Part shown: piece by piece, positions 1 through 9,955 of the stretch
Layout of the letters: the number at the start of each line of letters is the position of its first letter
Numbering within the stretch: position 1 is the first letter of the stretch
Origin: Chitinophaga chungangae
Lineage (GTDB): Bacteria > Bacteroidota > Bacteroidia > Chitinophagales > Chitinophagaceae
DNA length: 64,000 bases
Assembly (NCBI RefSeq): GCF_017742215.1
Contig: NZ_JAGHKP010000002.1
Coordinates: 1,398,737-1,462,736 of the forward strand
Reading direction: 5' to 3'
Notes under the pieces: generated by a model
The model's input: the letters and a program-made list of their open reading frames with translations, nothing else
Databases searched by the model: none
Told to the model about the DNA's origin: nothing
Made by a program: the position numbers and the translations under genes

Positions 1-2753
1 GGATCGTTGATGTCGAATACAAACGGCAGGTCGTTGGAAGTTACGAAGTCGCCGTTCACGTTGCCGTTCACCGCAAGGGTGTAGCGGGTGCCGCCGAGGC
101 CGGAGTAACGAACGCCCACGCTCACGCCGTAGAACGATGGCAGGGTGCCGTAGAACACGATCTTGTGACGGAAGTGATTGTCCGAATAACTCATCAGGCT
201 CAGGTTACGCGGGTCCTGCGGCGTCATCAGCGACAGGGTGGCGGTATTGGCTACGTCGCCGTTGTAGGACGTGTTGTCTTTGGTCTGGTTCCAGGTGTAG
301 CTCAGGGTTACTTCGCCATCGCGGAAATAACGCCAGGTAGCGTCCGCCACGAAAGCGAACTGGTTCACCTTGCCGCCGCTGTTCAGTTCCAGCACGCGGC
401 CCACATTGGTGCTTTTGCGGCCTTTGCTCCAGTCTGCCTCGCCGGTGGCGAGAATGGTGTTTGCCGGAACGTATACGCCGCGGCCGCCTTCGTTGCTGAG
501 CGTGAAGTATGGCTGGTCTACCATGTTCCTGTCCACATACATGTAGTTGTTGCGCGCGATGGTGGTGAACACCGTTACGCCGGCTTTCAGGCGGTCGCCG
601 AAGATGTGGTTGTAGGAGATGTTCGCTTTGTAGATCACGGGAATGCCCGCGTCTTTGCCATTCATATTGATAGTGCCGATGCGGGGCAGGCCCAGCTGGT
701 CGAACAGTTCTTTGCCCGGAGCGGTGGCCGGGTTTTTACGGTAGCTGATGAAGTCCGGGGTGGGAATGTTCTGCTGGATGTCGATGGACAGGATCTTGGT
801 GCCGTCGAACAACTGGTTGTTGATCATCGCGTAGTTGTTGATGTCTGAAGCGAAGATGCCCGCGCCGAAACGGAGGTAATCGGTATGATTTTCATTGATG
901 TCCCAGTTGAACTGAATGCGCGGCTGGACCTGGAAAGTGTTCAACCCGTTGTTCGTACTGAGCCCCAGCTCGTCGTACACGGTCTGGTTGAAGTTGGCTT
1001 TGCTCATATAGGCCGTGTAATCGGCGCGCAGGCCCAGCACCATTTCGAGACCTTTGGCAAGACGGGTTTGCATCTGTGCGTAAAGACCGGCGTTGAGAAC
1101 GTTCTGTTTTACGCTGTGATCGTCTACCACGGCTACTTCACGCGCATAACGCCAGGGCACCATGTTGTTGAAGTTGTCCATGCCGCGGATATAATAACGA
1201 CCGTTCAGTTCGCTGCCATACAGCGAGTTCAGGTGGCTGTACATGATGTCTGTTCCGAACGTAAAGCTGGCCTTGTCTGTATTGAGGTACACGTTGTCTA
1301 CGAGCTGCACTACGTTGTTGTAGAAATGCTCGGGGGAAAAGCGCTGTCCGCCCAGCTGGATGGCCGTTTGCACGGCTTTGCCGTTTACCGTGGAAGCGAT
1401 CCTTTCCACGATGGCGCGCGGGATGTTTTCCGCGGGCAGCTGCGCATTGGGCACGCTTTCCTCGAAAGTATACAGGTGCTGTACTTTCAGTTCGTTGGTG
1501 ATCTTCGGGTTGATGGTGGTGCGAAGCGTCGCCAACAGGCTGTTGTTGAACGTGTTGGCGTCGCCGTAGGATTCGTACAGGTTGATGGCGGTATTGTCGT
1601 CGCGGCCAAGCGCGTTGCGGTCGTTGATGAAGTTGTCGCGGATGGTGAGCAGGTTCTTTTCGTTCAGCTGCCAGTCTACACGGGCGAACAATGCGTCTGT
1701 GCCGCGTTTTTTATCGAAAGAACCGGTCTGCGGCGCGTTGCTCACGCCGTATTTGGTGCGGGCGATGTCGAGGAACTGGTCGAGGGTGGACTGTGAAATG
1801 TTCAGGCGGGCTTCGTCTGCCGGGCTTTTGATGTCGGCGATGAATAAAGGGCGCGCGTCTGCCTGGCGGTCCCAGGTGAAGAAGAAATGCGCTTTATCTT
1901 TTACGATCGGGCCGCTGAGCGAGAAACCGAACTGGTTGGTGGAGAAGTCGTTCACACGTTTTGCGCCGCGGATGTCGTAGCTGCTGCTGAGCCAGTCTGC
2001 GCGGCCATAAATGAATGCGCTGCCGCTCCAGGTGTTGGTGCCTGATTTGGTAACGGAGCTGATGGTGCCGCCGCCGCTGCGGCCGTAGGTCACGTCGTAC
2101 TGGTTGGTGACCACTTTAAATTCGCGGATGGCTTCCATGGAAAGGATGTACGGCGCGCCGGTGCGGCTGTTGGAGCCGCCGCCTGAAGTAGGATTGCGGG
2201 CAGTGGTGCCGTCGATGGTGAAGTTGGTGGAAGAAGCCAGCTGGCCGGACAGGTTGTTGCCCCGGCTGAGGGGAGACAGGTCGATCAGGCTGGTGAAGTT
2301 CCTGCCGTTCACCGGCAGCTTGGCGATGTCGCGGGCGGTAACGGTAGTGGCCGCGCCGAAGTTGTCGCGTTTGTTGCGTAGCGAATTGCCCACCACTTTT
2401 ACTTCGTTGATGGTAACGGAAGCCGGCCGCATTTCCACGTTCACCCTGAGCACATCGCCCTGGTTGAGGGAATAACCATCCAGCTTCTCGTCTGCATAAC
2501 CCATAAAAGTAACGGTTACGGTGTACGGCCCGCCAAGCGGCATTTCTCGGAAAGAATACTGGCCTTTGGCGTTGGTAACAGTGCGGGCGGTGAAGCCGGT
2601 GCTTTCATTCCGTACCAGCACTGACGCGCCGGGGATCATTTCCTTTTTGTCGTCGGAAACGGTGCCGAGAATGGATGCCTGGGTCGTTTGAGCCTGGAGT
2701 TCAGGGCTTACAATGCCGCCAATGCAGCATAATAGCAATAGGATCTTTTTCAT
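1..2753 (-). CDS. Oar-like TonB-dependent outer membrane receptor (3' end cut by window)
   Basis: Outer membrane beta-barrel receptor that would import a ligand or export/anchor a product using TonB energy; ligand unknown. The reading frame starts at ATG 2751-2753 with a signal peptide (MKKILLLLCCIGG..., ending near LQAQ), then a carboxypeptidase-regulatory-like beta-sandwich (about residues 25-110), a plug domain (about 120-235, with SLRNKRDNFG and DGTTARNPTSGGG) and a long barrel. About 917 residues are visible and the C-terminal strands lie outside the window; Oar-type proteins are usually about 1,000-1,100 residues. No SusD follows within view and the STN domain is absent, so this is not a SusC. 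It is transcribed divergently from the sigma-factor locus. Family assignment is firm, substrate is not inferable. Confidence 0.92.
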   Translation of the reverse strand, partial: MKKILLLLCCIGGIVSPELQAQTTQASILGTVSDDKKEMIPGASVLVRNESTGFTARTVTNAKGQYSFREMPLGGPYTVTVTFMGYADEKLDGYSLNQGDVLRVNVEMRPASVTINEVKVVGNSLRNKRDNFGAATTVTARDIAKLPVNGRNFTSLIDLSPLSRGNNLSGQLASSTNFTIDGTTARNPTSGGGSNSRTGAPYILSMEAIREFKVVTNQYDVTYGRSGGGTISSVTKSGTNTWSGSAFIYGRADWLSSSYDIRGAKRVNDFSTNQFGFSLSGPIVKDKAHFFFTWDRQADARPLFIADIKSPADEARLNISQSTLDQFLDIARTKYGVSNAPQTGSFDKKRGTDALFARVDWQLNEKNLLTIRDNFINDRNALGRDDNTAINLYESYGDANTFNNSLLATLRTTINPKITNELKVQHLYTFEESVPNAQLPAENIPRAIVERIASTVNGKAVQTAIQLGGQRFSPEHFYNNVVQLVDNVYLNTDKASFTFGTDIMYSHLNSLYGSELNGRYYIRGMDNFNNMVPWRYAREVAVVDDHSVKQNVLNAGLYAQMQTRLAKGLEMVLGLRADYTAYMSKANFNQTVYDELGLSTNNGLNTFQVQPRIQFNWDINENHTDYLRFGAGIFASDINNYAMINNQLFDGTKILSIDIQQNIPTPDFISYRKNPATAPGKELFDQLGLPRIGTINMNGKDAGIPVIYKANISYNHIFGDRLKAGVTVFTTIARNNYMYVDRNMVDQPYFTLSNEGGRGVYVPANTILATGEADWSKGRKSTNVGRVLELNSGGKVNQFAFVADATWRYFRDGEVTLSYTWNQTKDNTSYNGDVANTATLSLMTPQDPRNLSLMSYSDNHFRHKIVFYGTLPSFYGVSVGVRYSGLGGTRYTLAVNGNVNGDFVTSNDLPFVFDIND

Positions 2754-2800
2754 AAAAGTTTGTTAAAACAGCGTGAAATTAGTGGTTCGTGGAACGGTAT

Positions 2801-2853
2801 CATTGTATCGGATACAATGATAACATTAATTTCATACACATCGGCATCCGATG
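2801..2853. promoter_or_regulatory. two operator-like palindromes in a divergent intergenic region
   Basis: Between the divergent TonB receptor and the ECF sigma gene lie two inverted repeats: CATTGTATCGGATACAATG at 2801-2819 (8-bp arms around CGG) and CATCGG-cat-CCGATG at 2839-2853 (6-bp arms). A weaker one, GCATC-taaa-GATGT, is at 2889-2902. They sit where a regulator could control both genes. No cognate DNA-binding protein is identifiable, so function is inferred from symmetry and position only. Confidence 0.4.
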
Positions 2854-3005
2854 CTACTATATTAAACGTGGTATATTGCTGTTTCGAGGCATCTAAAGAT
2901 GTATATTATTGATTGTCAATAATTAAGGGAAGACGATTTAAAATCCGGGAAATAATCGGGGAATATTTTTTAAAATTGTCACGTACCAAACAGCCGGCGC
3001 GGCGA

Positions 3006-3596
3006 ATGCCTGGAATTACCGACAAAGACCTATTATTCCAGTTAAGGGAGGGCAGTGAAGAAGCCTTTAGGGAATTATATGCACGGCATAACCGGCAGGT
3101 TTTTGCATTTGCTTACCACCTCACTCATTCCGCGGTGGATGCGGAAGATATCCTGCAAGACACTTTTCTTCGTCTTTGGAGCAGCCGCGGGCAGTTGCCT
3201 GACATTGAGCGGGTGGACAATTATATATTTATGATCGCGCGCAACCGCACGATGGACCATTTGCGGCGGGTGTCGCTTCAGCAGAAGCTGATCGACCAGG
3301 TGTGGGCGAACATCTCTGAAGTGTCTGACGAGCTGGAGCAGCAGCTGGACGCAGCGGAGAGCAAAAGGCTGATCAGCAGCGCGCTGGAAGGGCTTTCGGA
3401 GCAGAAACAGACCATCTTCTGGCTCAGCCGCCAGCGCGGGATGAGCCACGATGAGATCAGCCGGCAACTGCACCTGTCCCGCAGCCGCGTGAAAAACCTG
3501 CTGGTGGAAACCCTGCGGCATGTGCGGCAATATCTTGCGAAACATTCCATTTTGCTGGCGGTAATGTTCCAGCTGGCATGCCTGCATTGGGCGTGA
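3006..3596 (+). CDS. ECF-type RNA polymerase sigma-70 factor
   Basis: Alternative sigma factor expected to direct RNA polymerase to the following SusC/SusD locus after release by the FecR anti-sigma. Region 2 is clear (about residues 10-80: EEAFRELYARHNRQVFAFAY, then DAEDILQDTFLRLW) and region 4 follows (about 125-175: LEGLSEQKQTIFWLSRQRG, MSHDEISRQLHLSRSRVKN). The frame is open from a TTG at 2913, but the ATG at 3006 gives 196 residues, the usual family length, and starts just before the conserved KDLLFQLREGSEEAF segment, so it is preferred. The C-terminus carries a short hydrophobic tail (SILLAVMFQLACLHWA), a common feature of Bacteroidota ECF factors of this group. FecR lies 122 bp downstream. 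Confidence 0.93.
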   Translation: MPGITDKDLLFQLREGSEEAFRELYARHNRQVFAFAYHLTHSAVDAEDILQDTFLRLWSSRGQLPDIERVDNYIFMIARNRTMDHLRRVSLQQKLIDQVWANISEVSDELEQQLDAAESKRLISSALEGLSEQKQTIFWLSRQRGMSHDEISRQLHLSRSRVKNLLVETLRHVRQYLAKHSILLAVMFQLACLHWA

Positions 3597-3655
3597 AACC
3601 CTATTCTATCCTGCATTTTCTCTTTTTTTAAAAAAATCTTCTTTTCCCACGGTCC

Positions 3656-3685
3656 TTTGTTGTCGTTCGCCCGTCTTTATGTTTG
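3656..3685 (+). promoter_or_regulatory. Bacteroidota-type promoter upstream of fecR-susCD
   Basis: TTTG at 3656-3659, an 18-nt spacer and TATGTTTG at 3678-3685 match the Bacteroidota vegetative consensus TTTG-N19-TAnnTTTG. Transcription would begin near 3692, about 27 nt before the FecR start codon, so fecR could be transcribed separately from the sigma gene. Inferred from consensus match only. Confidence 0.5.
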
Positions 3686-3718
3686 AAGGGCCTTACCAGG
3701 CCATTTAAATGAAGCCTT

Positions 3719-4885
3719 ATGCAGCACGATCCGGCCAGAATCAAATACCTATTGGAGCGGTATGCCGCCAAATCCTGTACCAGGGAAGAACTGGACGAAC
3801 TATTCGCCGTTATCCGCGAAATGCCGGCGGAAGAAACGCTGCACGCCTTCATGGAAGAACAATACATGCTGCTTCATACCAATGGAAGCCTGCCGGAAGT
3901 GGATTACGAACAGGTGTACCGCAACATTGTTCAGCATACCCCGGCCCGCGGCATGAAAATATTTACGTTCGGCAAAGTGGCCGCCGCAGCCGCGATCATC
4001 CTGCTGGCCGGCGCCGCTGTAATCTGGCAGTCACAGCGCAAACAAACCCTTCCATCTTCCCCCATCACCGCACAATTACCTAAAACAGACATCGCGCCGG
4101 GCGGCACCAAAGCCACGCTCACACTGGCAGACGGCACGACCGTTACGCTGGACAGCGCGGGCAACCAGGTGATCAGCAGCGGAAGCACCACCATTACCCG
4201 TCATCAGGGCCAGTTGCTCTACGACGCGGGCAAAGAAACTGCAGCCCTTCAATACAATACTTTATCCACGCCGCGCGGCGGCCAGTTCAGGGTGGTATTG
4301 CCCGACGGCTCGAAAGTGTGGCTCAACTCCGCATCGTCCCTGCGTTACCCGCTTGCCTTCACCGGTAAGGAGCGCGTAGTGGAGCTGGACGGGCAGGGAT
4401 ATTTCGAAGTGGCCGGAGATGCGGAGCAACCTTTCAAAGTAAAGGTGCGAAGCATGGAAGTGCGGGTGCTTGGCACTCATTTCGACGTGATGGCTTACAA
4501 AGACGAAAACACCGTGAACACCACGCTGCTGGAAGGCGCCGTGCAGGTAACGGAAGGCGCGGCGAAACAATTGCTGAAACCGGGCCAGCAGGCGGTATTG
4601 GATACACGCAGCCACGAAATGCTGGTGCAGCAGGCGAACGTGAACAAAGTGATCGCCTGGAAAAACGGGCTGTTTGTATTCAACAACATGACGCTGCCCG
4701 CCATCCTGCGCGAAGTAGCCCGCTGGTACGATGTGGAGATCGTGTACCAAACCACGCCCAGCACCGAACTGTACGGCGGCGGCATCGCGCGCAGCCTGCA
4801 TTTGTCGAATGTGCTGGCCTTGCTGGAAGCGGGCGGCAGCAATCATTTTAAAATAGAAGGAAGAAAAATTATAGTGCTGCCTTAA
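3719..4885 (+). CDS. FecR family anti-sigma factor
   Basis: Inner membrane signal transducer that would hold the ECF sigma factor and pass a signal from the STN domain of the SusC receptor. The cytoplasmic N-terminus (about residues 1-80) is the short sigma-binding part, a single membrane segment lies near residues 86-104 (VAAAAAIILLAGAAVIW), and the periplasmic part carries the FecR domain (about 175-275, LSTPRGGQFRVVLPDGSKVW, then LDGQGYFEVAGDAEQPFKV) and the C-terminal DUF4974 secretin-like domain (about 310-388, VFNNMTLPAILREVARWYDV). At 388 residues it has the normal family length. It sits between the sigma gene and susC, the standard order in Bacteroidota. Confidence 0.94.
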   Translation: MQHDPARIKYLLERYAAKSCTREELDELFAVIREMPAEETLHAFMEEQYMLLHTNGSLPEVDYEQVYRNIVQHTPARGMKIFTFGKVAAAAAIILLAGAAVIWQSQRKQTLPSSPITAQLPKTDIAPGGTKATLTLADGTTVTLDSAGNQVISSGSTTITRHQGQLLYDAGKETAALQYNTLSTPRGGQFRVVLPDGSKVWLNSASSLRYPLAFTGKERVVELDGQGYFEVAGDAEQPFKVKVRSMEVRVLGTHFDVMAYKDENTVNTTLLEGAVQVTEGAAKQLLKPGQQAVLDTRSHEMLVQQANVNKVIAWKNGLFVFNNMTLPAILREVARWYDVEIVYQTTPSTELYGGGIARSLHLSNVLALLEAGGSNHFKIEGRKIIVLP

Positions 4886-5066
4886 ACATAGAGGCGGGAC
4901 CGTCAACCAAAATTTAAAGAGAACGCCCGTTCAGGGAGGAAAATTAATGATAAGCAGGCCGTATAAAAAACCGGGCCCGATTGCCCTCGGTGCCCGGCGA
5001 AGTATCTGGCAATTTTAGTAATCGCGTTAGAAAACAATCCAAAAAACTACCAAACACCACAAAAGT

Positions 5067-8000
5067 ATGCAATTCAGTTGTAATGCACACGCCCGCCGTG
5101 CATGCGGGCTGTCAACCAAAATTCGACGGGTTATGAAACTAACCGCATTCCTCCTTCTGGCCGTGGCGCTGCATGTAAGCGCGGCCGGCTATTCGCAGAA
5201 AGTGACCCTGAAAGCCAGGGACATGCCGCTGCAGAAGGTTTTTGAAGAAGTGATCACCCAAACGGGCGTTTCCATCGTTTATTCGGAAAAATTACTCGCG
5301 GGCATCAAGCCGGTAACGCTGAAAGTAAAAGACGTAAGCGTACAGGAACTGCTAGACCTCTGCCTGAAAGACCAGCAGATCACTTATTCGCTGGAAGGCA
5401 ATAGTTTCGTGATCAAAAAAACGCCCGCGCCTTTGCCCGGTGCGCACACACAGGCAGACAGCACGGTGAATGTTTCCGGCCGCGTAACGGGTTCCGATAA
5501 TACCCCGCTGCCCGGCACCACGGTGCTGGTGAAAGGCACGTCGAAAGGCACGCAAACCAACGACCAGGGCATGTTTACGCTGAACGGCGTGCGGCCCGGC
5601 GCCATACTCGTGTTCAGCAATATCGGTTTTGTGAGCCAGGAAGCCGCTGCCCCGGCAAACGGCCGCGCGCTGAACATCATTCTCCAGGAAGACACGAAAA
5701 ACTTCGCGGAAATAGTGGTGGTGGGTTACAGCGCCAAAAAGAAAAGCGAGCTCACCAGCGCCGTTACCACCGTATCCGCCGAAAAACTGAAAGACGTGAC
5801 CACCAACGACGTGGGCTCCATGCTGCAAGGCAAGGTAGCCGGCCTGCAGGTGGTGAACAGTTCCGGCGTACCCGGCGCGGCCGCTGAGATCAGGCTCAGG
5901 GGCGTGTCTTCCGTGAACGCTTCGCAAAGCCCGCTGTATGTGGTAGACGGCATCATCGGCGGCAGCTTCGACCCGAACGACGTTGAAAATATCAGCGTGC
6001 TGAAAGACGCGGGCGCCACCGCTATGTACGGCTCGCAGGCCAACGCCGGTGTCATCATCGTGACCACCAAAAAAGGCAGCGGCGGCAAAACGCAGTTCGA
6101 AGCCAGGGTGACGGCGGGTTTCCGCACGGCGGACCTCGGCAAGATCAAGATGATGAACGGCAGCCAGCTGTACGAAAGACATAAAGAGTTTTACCGCGAC
6201 TATATTCCCGGCAAAGACGATAATTCCTACAAAATAGACCTGTTGAAGTTTTACGCCGAACGCCCCCGCGAACTGCGCAACCAGAACTACAACTGGCTTT
6301 CCACCATGTTCCCTTCCGCGCCGATGCAGAACGTGCATATTTCCGCGCGCGGCGGCAACGAAAAAAATGATTATTACACCAGCCTCACGTATTACAACGA
6401 AAAAGGCACTTTCCTCAACACGGATTTCAAACGCATCAACCTGCGCGGCAACTCCACGCACCGCTTCTCCAAAAGCGTGAACGTGACCAACAACATCAAC
6501 CTGAGCGCCGCCAGCGGGAAAAGTTTTAACTACGAAGACGTGTTCTATGCATATCTCAATATGCCATGGGACGATCCTTACGACGAAAACGGCCAGCCGG
6601 TGTATGTAGACGGCACCACCACCGCCAAATGGTGGTCCAGGGACAAAACGAACCCCGTTCATACCATCCTGAACTCCAACCACCCGTACAAAAGTTTCAG
6701 CATGAACTACGACCTGGGGCTGAATATCCAGATCACGGACTGGTTGTCGTTTTCCAGCACCAACCGCGCCGCGGTGAATTACAACAAGTCCACCGACTTT
6801 TATTCTCCCGTGGTGGCAGGCCTGTATCACAACACCGGTTTCCTGAACGAGCTGGGCATTTTGAGCTATGGTTTTATTTCCACCGACCTGTTTAAATTCA
6901 ATTTTACCAAAGGCGATCATTCCATCAGCGGTTTGGCCGGCGTAGCGATAGAGAACAGTAAGACGGAAGCGGTGGGAGCTTCCGGAAAAGGCTTGCCTAC
7001 CGGGCTTTCCGTACTGAACGTTGTTTCCAACAACCAGCTGGTGAACGGTTACAACGACCAGTCCATCCTGCAATCGCTGATCTCGCAGGTGAGCTATGGT
7101 TACAGGGAAAAATATTTCCTGACGGCTTCTTACCGCGTGGACGGTTCCACGGCCTTCCCGTCCAGCAAACGGTACGGGTCTTTCCCCGCCGTTTCAGCGG
7201 CATGGCTGGTGAGCAACGAAGATTTCCTGCATGAAAGCAGCATTGTCAATAACCTGAAGATCCGCGCCAGCTATGGCGTTACCGGCACGCAGGACATCGG
7301 TTCGTCCCGCTACCTCGGCCTGTATTCGCTGAGCAGCCAATACAACGGCGGCACCGCGGCCATTCCGCTGCAATTGCCCAGCCCCAACCTCACCTGGGAA
7401 AGCAAACACCAGCTGAACGCGGGTATCGACCTCGGGCTTTTCAAACGCATCGACCTCACATTGGACGTGTATAACAACGTGACGAAGAACCTGCTCCTGC
7501 AAGTGTCCCAACCGCTGTCCGTAGGCTTCGAACAGCGCTGGGAAAACGCCGGCGAGATCGTGAACAAAGGCGTGGAGCTCGGTATCAGCAGCGTCAATAT
7601 CAAAAGGAAAAATTTTGAATGGACGACGGATTTCAACATTAACTTCAATACCAACAAACTGCAAAAACTCCCCAGCGACATCACCCGCACGCAGCCGACA
7701 TGGAGCATTTCGCAGATCTACCGCAACGGCGGCAACTTGTATGAGTTCTACATGCCGCGCTGGGTGGGCGTAGACAAAGAAACCGGCGCGCCGCTGTGGG
7801 AAGTGCTGGAAAAAGACGCAGACGGAAAAGTGATCTCCACCAGCACCACTTCAGATTACGCCAGCGCTACTTACCAGGAAGTAGGTTCCGCGCTGCCGAA
7901 GCTCCAGGGCGGCCTTAGCTCCACCTGGAAATACAAAGGCGTCGGCCTGCGCGTGAACGCGTATTTTCTTTCCGGCAACAAAGTGTTCAGCAATTCGCTT

Positions 8001-8402
8001 CGTTTTGTGATGAACGACGGGATGGAACCGTATTACAACCAGATCGTACTGCCCGACGGTTACAGTACCTGGACGAAGCCGGGCGACAATGCCACTGAGC
8101 CCAGCCCGCAAAATGCGGCCAATGCAACGGAAACGTCTACACGTTATTTGAAAGACGGCGGATTTTTCGCCATCAGGAACATCGCTTTGTCGTATGACCT
8201 GCCTTCCCCCTGGGTGCACCGCATCGGGCTGGACGGCGTAACGCTGTCCGTAACGGCAGACAATGTGTACACCTTCACCGATTTCCTTGGGCAGGACCCC
8301 GCCACCACCATCACTTCCGGCAGTTTTGTGATGCCCGGCGTGTCCGACTTCAAATACCCGAACAACCGCCAGTACCTGTTTAACGTTAACATCCGGTTCT
8401 AG
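5067..8402 (+). CDS. SusC/RagA family TonB-linked outer membrane transporter with STN domain
   Basis: TonB-dependent channel that with SusD imports oligomeric nutrients, and through its N-terminal STN domain signals to FecR. Order: signal peptide (MKLTAFLLLAVALHVSAAGYS), STN domain (about residues 45-115, VTLKARDMPLQKVFEEVI), carboxypeptidase-regulatory-like domain (about 133-215), plug (about 225-340, LQGKVAGLQVVNSSGVPGAA, LYVVDGIIGG, NISVLKDAGATAMYGSQA) and a barrel ending in the aromatic FNVNIRF. The ATG at 5067 gives 1111 residues; the inner ATG at 5133 (1089 residues) places the signal peptide at the very start. Chitinophagaceae SusC proteins often carry such an N-terminal extension, so both starts are possible. 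It ends 17 bp before susD. Substrate is not deducible. Confidence 0.95.
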   Translation: MQFSCNAHARRACGLSTKIRRVMKLTAFLLLAVALHVSAAGYSQKVTLKARDMPLQKVFEEVITQTGVSIVYSEKLLAGIKPVTLKVKDVSVQELLDLCLKDQQITYSLEGNSFVIKKTPAPLPGAHTQADSTVNVSGRVTGSDNTPLPGTTVLVKGTSKGTQTNDQGMFTLNGVRPGAILVFSNIGFVSQEAAAPANGRALNIILQEDTKNFAEIVVVGYSAKKKSELTSAVTTVSAEKLKDVTTNDVGSMLQGKVAGLQVVNSSGVPGAAAEIRLRGVSSVNASQSPLYVVDGIIGGSFDPNDVENISVLKDAGATAMYGSQANAGVIIVTTKKGSGGKTQFEARVTAGFRTADLGKIKMMNGSQLYERHKEFYRDYIPGKDDNSYKIDLLKFYAERPRELRNQNYNWLSTMFPSAPMQNVHISARGGNEKNDYYTSLTYYNEKGTFLNTDFKRINLRGNSTHRFSKSVNVTNNINLSAASGKSFNYEDVFYAYLNMPWDDPYDENGQPVYVDGTTTAKWWSRDKTNPVHTILNSNHPYKSFSMNYDLGLNIQITDWLSFSSTNRAAVNYNKSTDFYSPVVAGLYHNTGFLNELGILSYGFISTDLFKFNFTKGDHSISGLAGVAIENSKTEAVGASGKGLPTGLSVLNVVSNNQLVNGYNDQSILQSLISQVSYGYREKYFLTASYRVDGSTAFPSSKRYGSFPAVSAAWLVSNEDFLHESSIVNNLKIRASYGVTGTQDIGSSRYLGLYSLSSQYNGGTAAIPLQLPSPNLTWESKHQLNAGIDLGLFKRIDLTLDVYNNVTKNLLLQVSQPLSVGFEQRWENAGEIVNKGVELGISSVNIKRKNFEWTTDFNINFNTNKLQKLPSDITRTQPTWSISQIYRNGGNLYEFYMPRWVGVDKETGAPLWEVLEKDADGKVISTSTTSDYASATYQEVGSALPKLQGGLSSTWKYKGVGLRVNAYFLSGNKVFSNSLRFVMNDGMEPYYNQIVLPDGYSTWTKPGDNATEPSPQNAANATETSTRYLKDGGFFAIRNIALSYDLPSPWVHRIGLDGVTLSVTADNVYTFTDFLGQDPATTITSGSFVMPGVSDFKYPNNRQYLFNVNIRF

Positions 8403-8419
8403 GAATAAAATTTCTGATC

Positions 8420-9931
8420 ATGAGAACGACATCTTATTTCATTATACTTTTCATTTCCGTATTCAGCGCAGGCTGCCTGAAAGACATCGAGCCGAGCGAC
8501 GCGCTGACCACCGGCACGCTTACCGGCACCAAAGAAGGTTTGCAACAGGGGCTCAACGGGGCGTACGCTTTGTTTAAAGACCACGTGTCTTTTAACGGAA
8601 CGGTAGACGGCAACAACATGTACCTCCGCCAGTATTTCCAGATGAGCGATTTTGCGGGAGACGACATCGTTTGCGCGCAAACCACCACAGATCCGCTGTT
8701 CTACAGCTTTTCGCTGGACCATACGGCCACGCAGACCAACAGCCGTTATTTCTGGTACATTTCCTACAAGATCATCAACGATGTGAACACCGTGCTGGAA
8801 AGCGCCGAAAAGATCGAAAACCCGGATGAAAGCATTCAACAGCTGATCGGCGAATGTTATTTCCTGAGAGCGCTGTGCCACTTCAACCTCGTGCGTTTTT
8901 ACGGCAAACCTTATTCGCACGATCCTTCCGCGGCGGGCGTGATCCTGCGCACTTCCACCGAAGATCCTTCGCTGAAGGCAAGGGCCAATGTAGGCGAAGT
9001 ATACGACGCCGTGATCGCCGACGCGATTAAAGGCGCCGAACTGATGAACCAGCCGAGGGGCGTACAATACGGCTCCAAAGAAGCTGCCTGGGCTTTGCTG
9101 TCGCGCGTTTACCTGTACAAGGAAGATAATGACAATGCGATTTCCTATGCAGACAAAGTGATCGGCTCCAACCGTTTTACGCTGGAAACCGCGGCCACTT
9201 TCCCTTCGCTTTTCGCCAATGCCATGGCCGGGAAAGAAACGATCTTCTGTGTGGCGTTCACCACCGCGGACGATTACGGCAAGGCCGGTTCCATCGCATC
9301 GATGCTGTATTCGGACGGCAACTCGGGATGGGGTGAGGAATACGCTTCGCAGTCGCTGCGCGACACGATGTCTGAACATCCGGAAGACGTTCGCTGGTCG
9401 TACATCAAACCGCTGAAAGTGGGGAACGTGGTACAGACGAAAAACGGCATCGAAGTTTATTACATCAGCAAATTTTCGTTCCAGGGCGGCAGTCCTACGC
9501 TGAGCTCGCCCATCCTGCTGCGTTTCGCGGAAGTGTACCTGAACAAGGCCGAGGCTTTGGCGAAAAAAGGCGATGTGCCCGGCGCGCTGGATAACGTGGA
9601 TATGATCCGGAAGAACCGAGGGTTAGAAAATTCATTGTACAACCGCGTGCTGCCTGCCGGGAAAACCGCGCTGCAAACGGTGTTGAAGGAAAGAAGGATC
9701 GAGCTGGCTTTCGAAGGCCACCGCAATTTCGACGTGTACCGCAACAAACTGGACATGAACCGCACGTATTGGGGCTATCACCTGCCGGGCCTGAAAGAAT
9801 CCGACATCGACCTGTCCGCGCAACCGCGCAATTATCCCAATCTCATCAACAAATGGGACGCGACGAGGATCATTTATTATGTGCCGATAGACGAGATACA
9901 GACCAACCAGCTTTGCATTCAGAATCCCTGA
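8420..9931 (+). CDS. SusD/RagB family nutrient-binding outer membrane lipoprotein
   Basis: Surface lipoprotein that caps the SusC barrel and captures substrate. A lipoprotein signal is visible (MRTTSYFIILFISVFSAGC, lipid-anchored Cys at residue 19). The helical TPR-like body typical of the family follows, including QLIGECYFLRALCHFNLVRF (about 151-170), and the C-terminal conserved part FAEVYLNKAEALAKKGD and LKERRIELAFEGHRNFDVYR (about 365-435). At 503 residues it has normal length. It is 17 bp behind susC and 24 bp ahead of the PKD lipoprotein, clearly one operon. Confidence 0.95.
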   Translation: MRTTSYFIILFISVFSAGCLKDIEPSDALTTGTLTGTKEGLQQGLNGAYALFKDHVSFNGTVDGNNMYLRQYFQMSDFAGDDIVCAQTTTDPLFYSFSLDHTATQTNSRYFWYISYKIINDVNTVLESAEKIENPDESIQQLIGECYFLRALCHFNLVRFYGKPYSHDPSAAGVILRTSTEDPSLKARANVGEVYDAVIADAIKGAELMNQPRGVQYGSKEAAWALLSRVYLYKEDNDNAISYADKVIGSNRFTLETAATFPSLFANAMAGKETIFCVAFTTADDYGKAGSIASMLYSDGNSGWGEEYASQSLRDTMSEHPEDVRWSYIKPLKVGNVVQTKNGIEVYYISKFSFQGGSPTLSSPILLRFAEVYLNKAEALAKKGDVPGALDNVDMIRKNRGLENSLYNRVLPAGKTALQTVLKERRIELAFEGHRNFDVYRNKLDMNRTYWGYHLPGLKESDIDLSAQPRNYPNLINKWDATRIIYYVPIDEIQTNQLCIQNP

Positions 9932-9955
9932 TCCATTTACCGTAAATCAACGAGC

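Noticed and set aside
4971..4997. CCGGGC / GCCCGG hairpin between fecR and susC considered as a terminator
   Set aside because: Only six base pairs, a 15-nt loop and no T-run, so it is not a credible terminator.
5352..7073. 573-codon minus strand frame inside susC
   Set aside because: Fully antisense to a well-conserved SusC; no start signal or protein family character.
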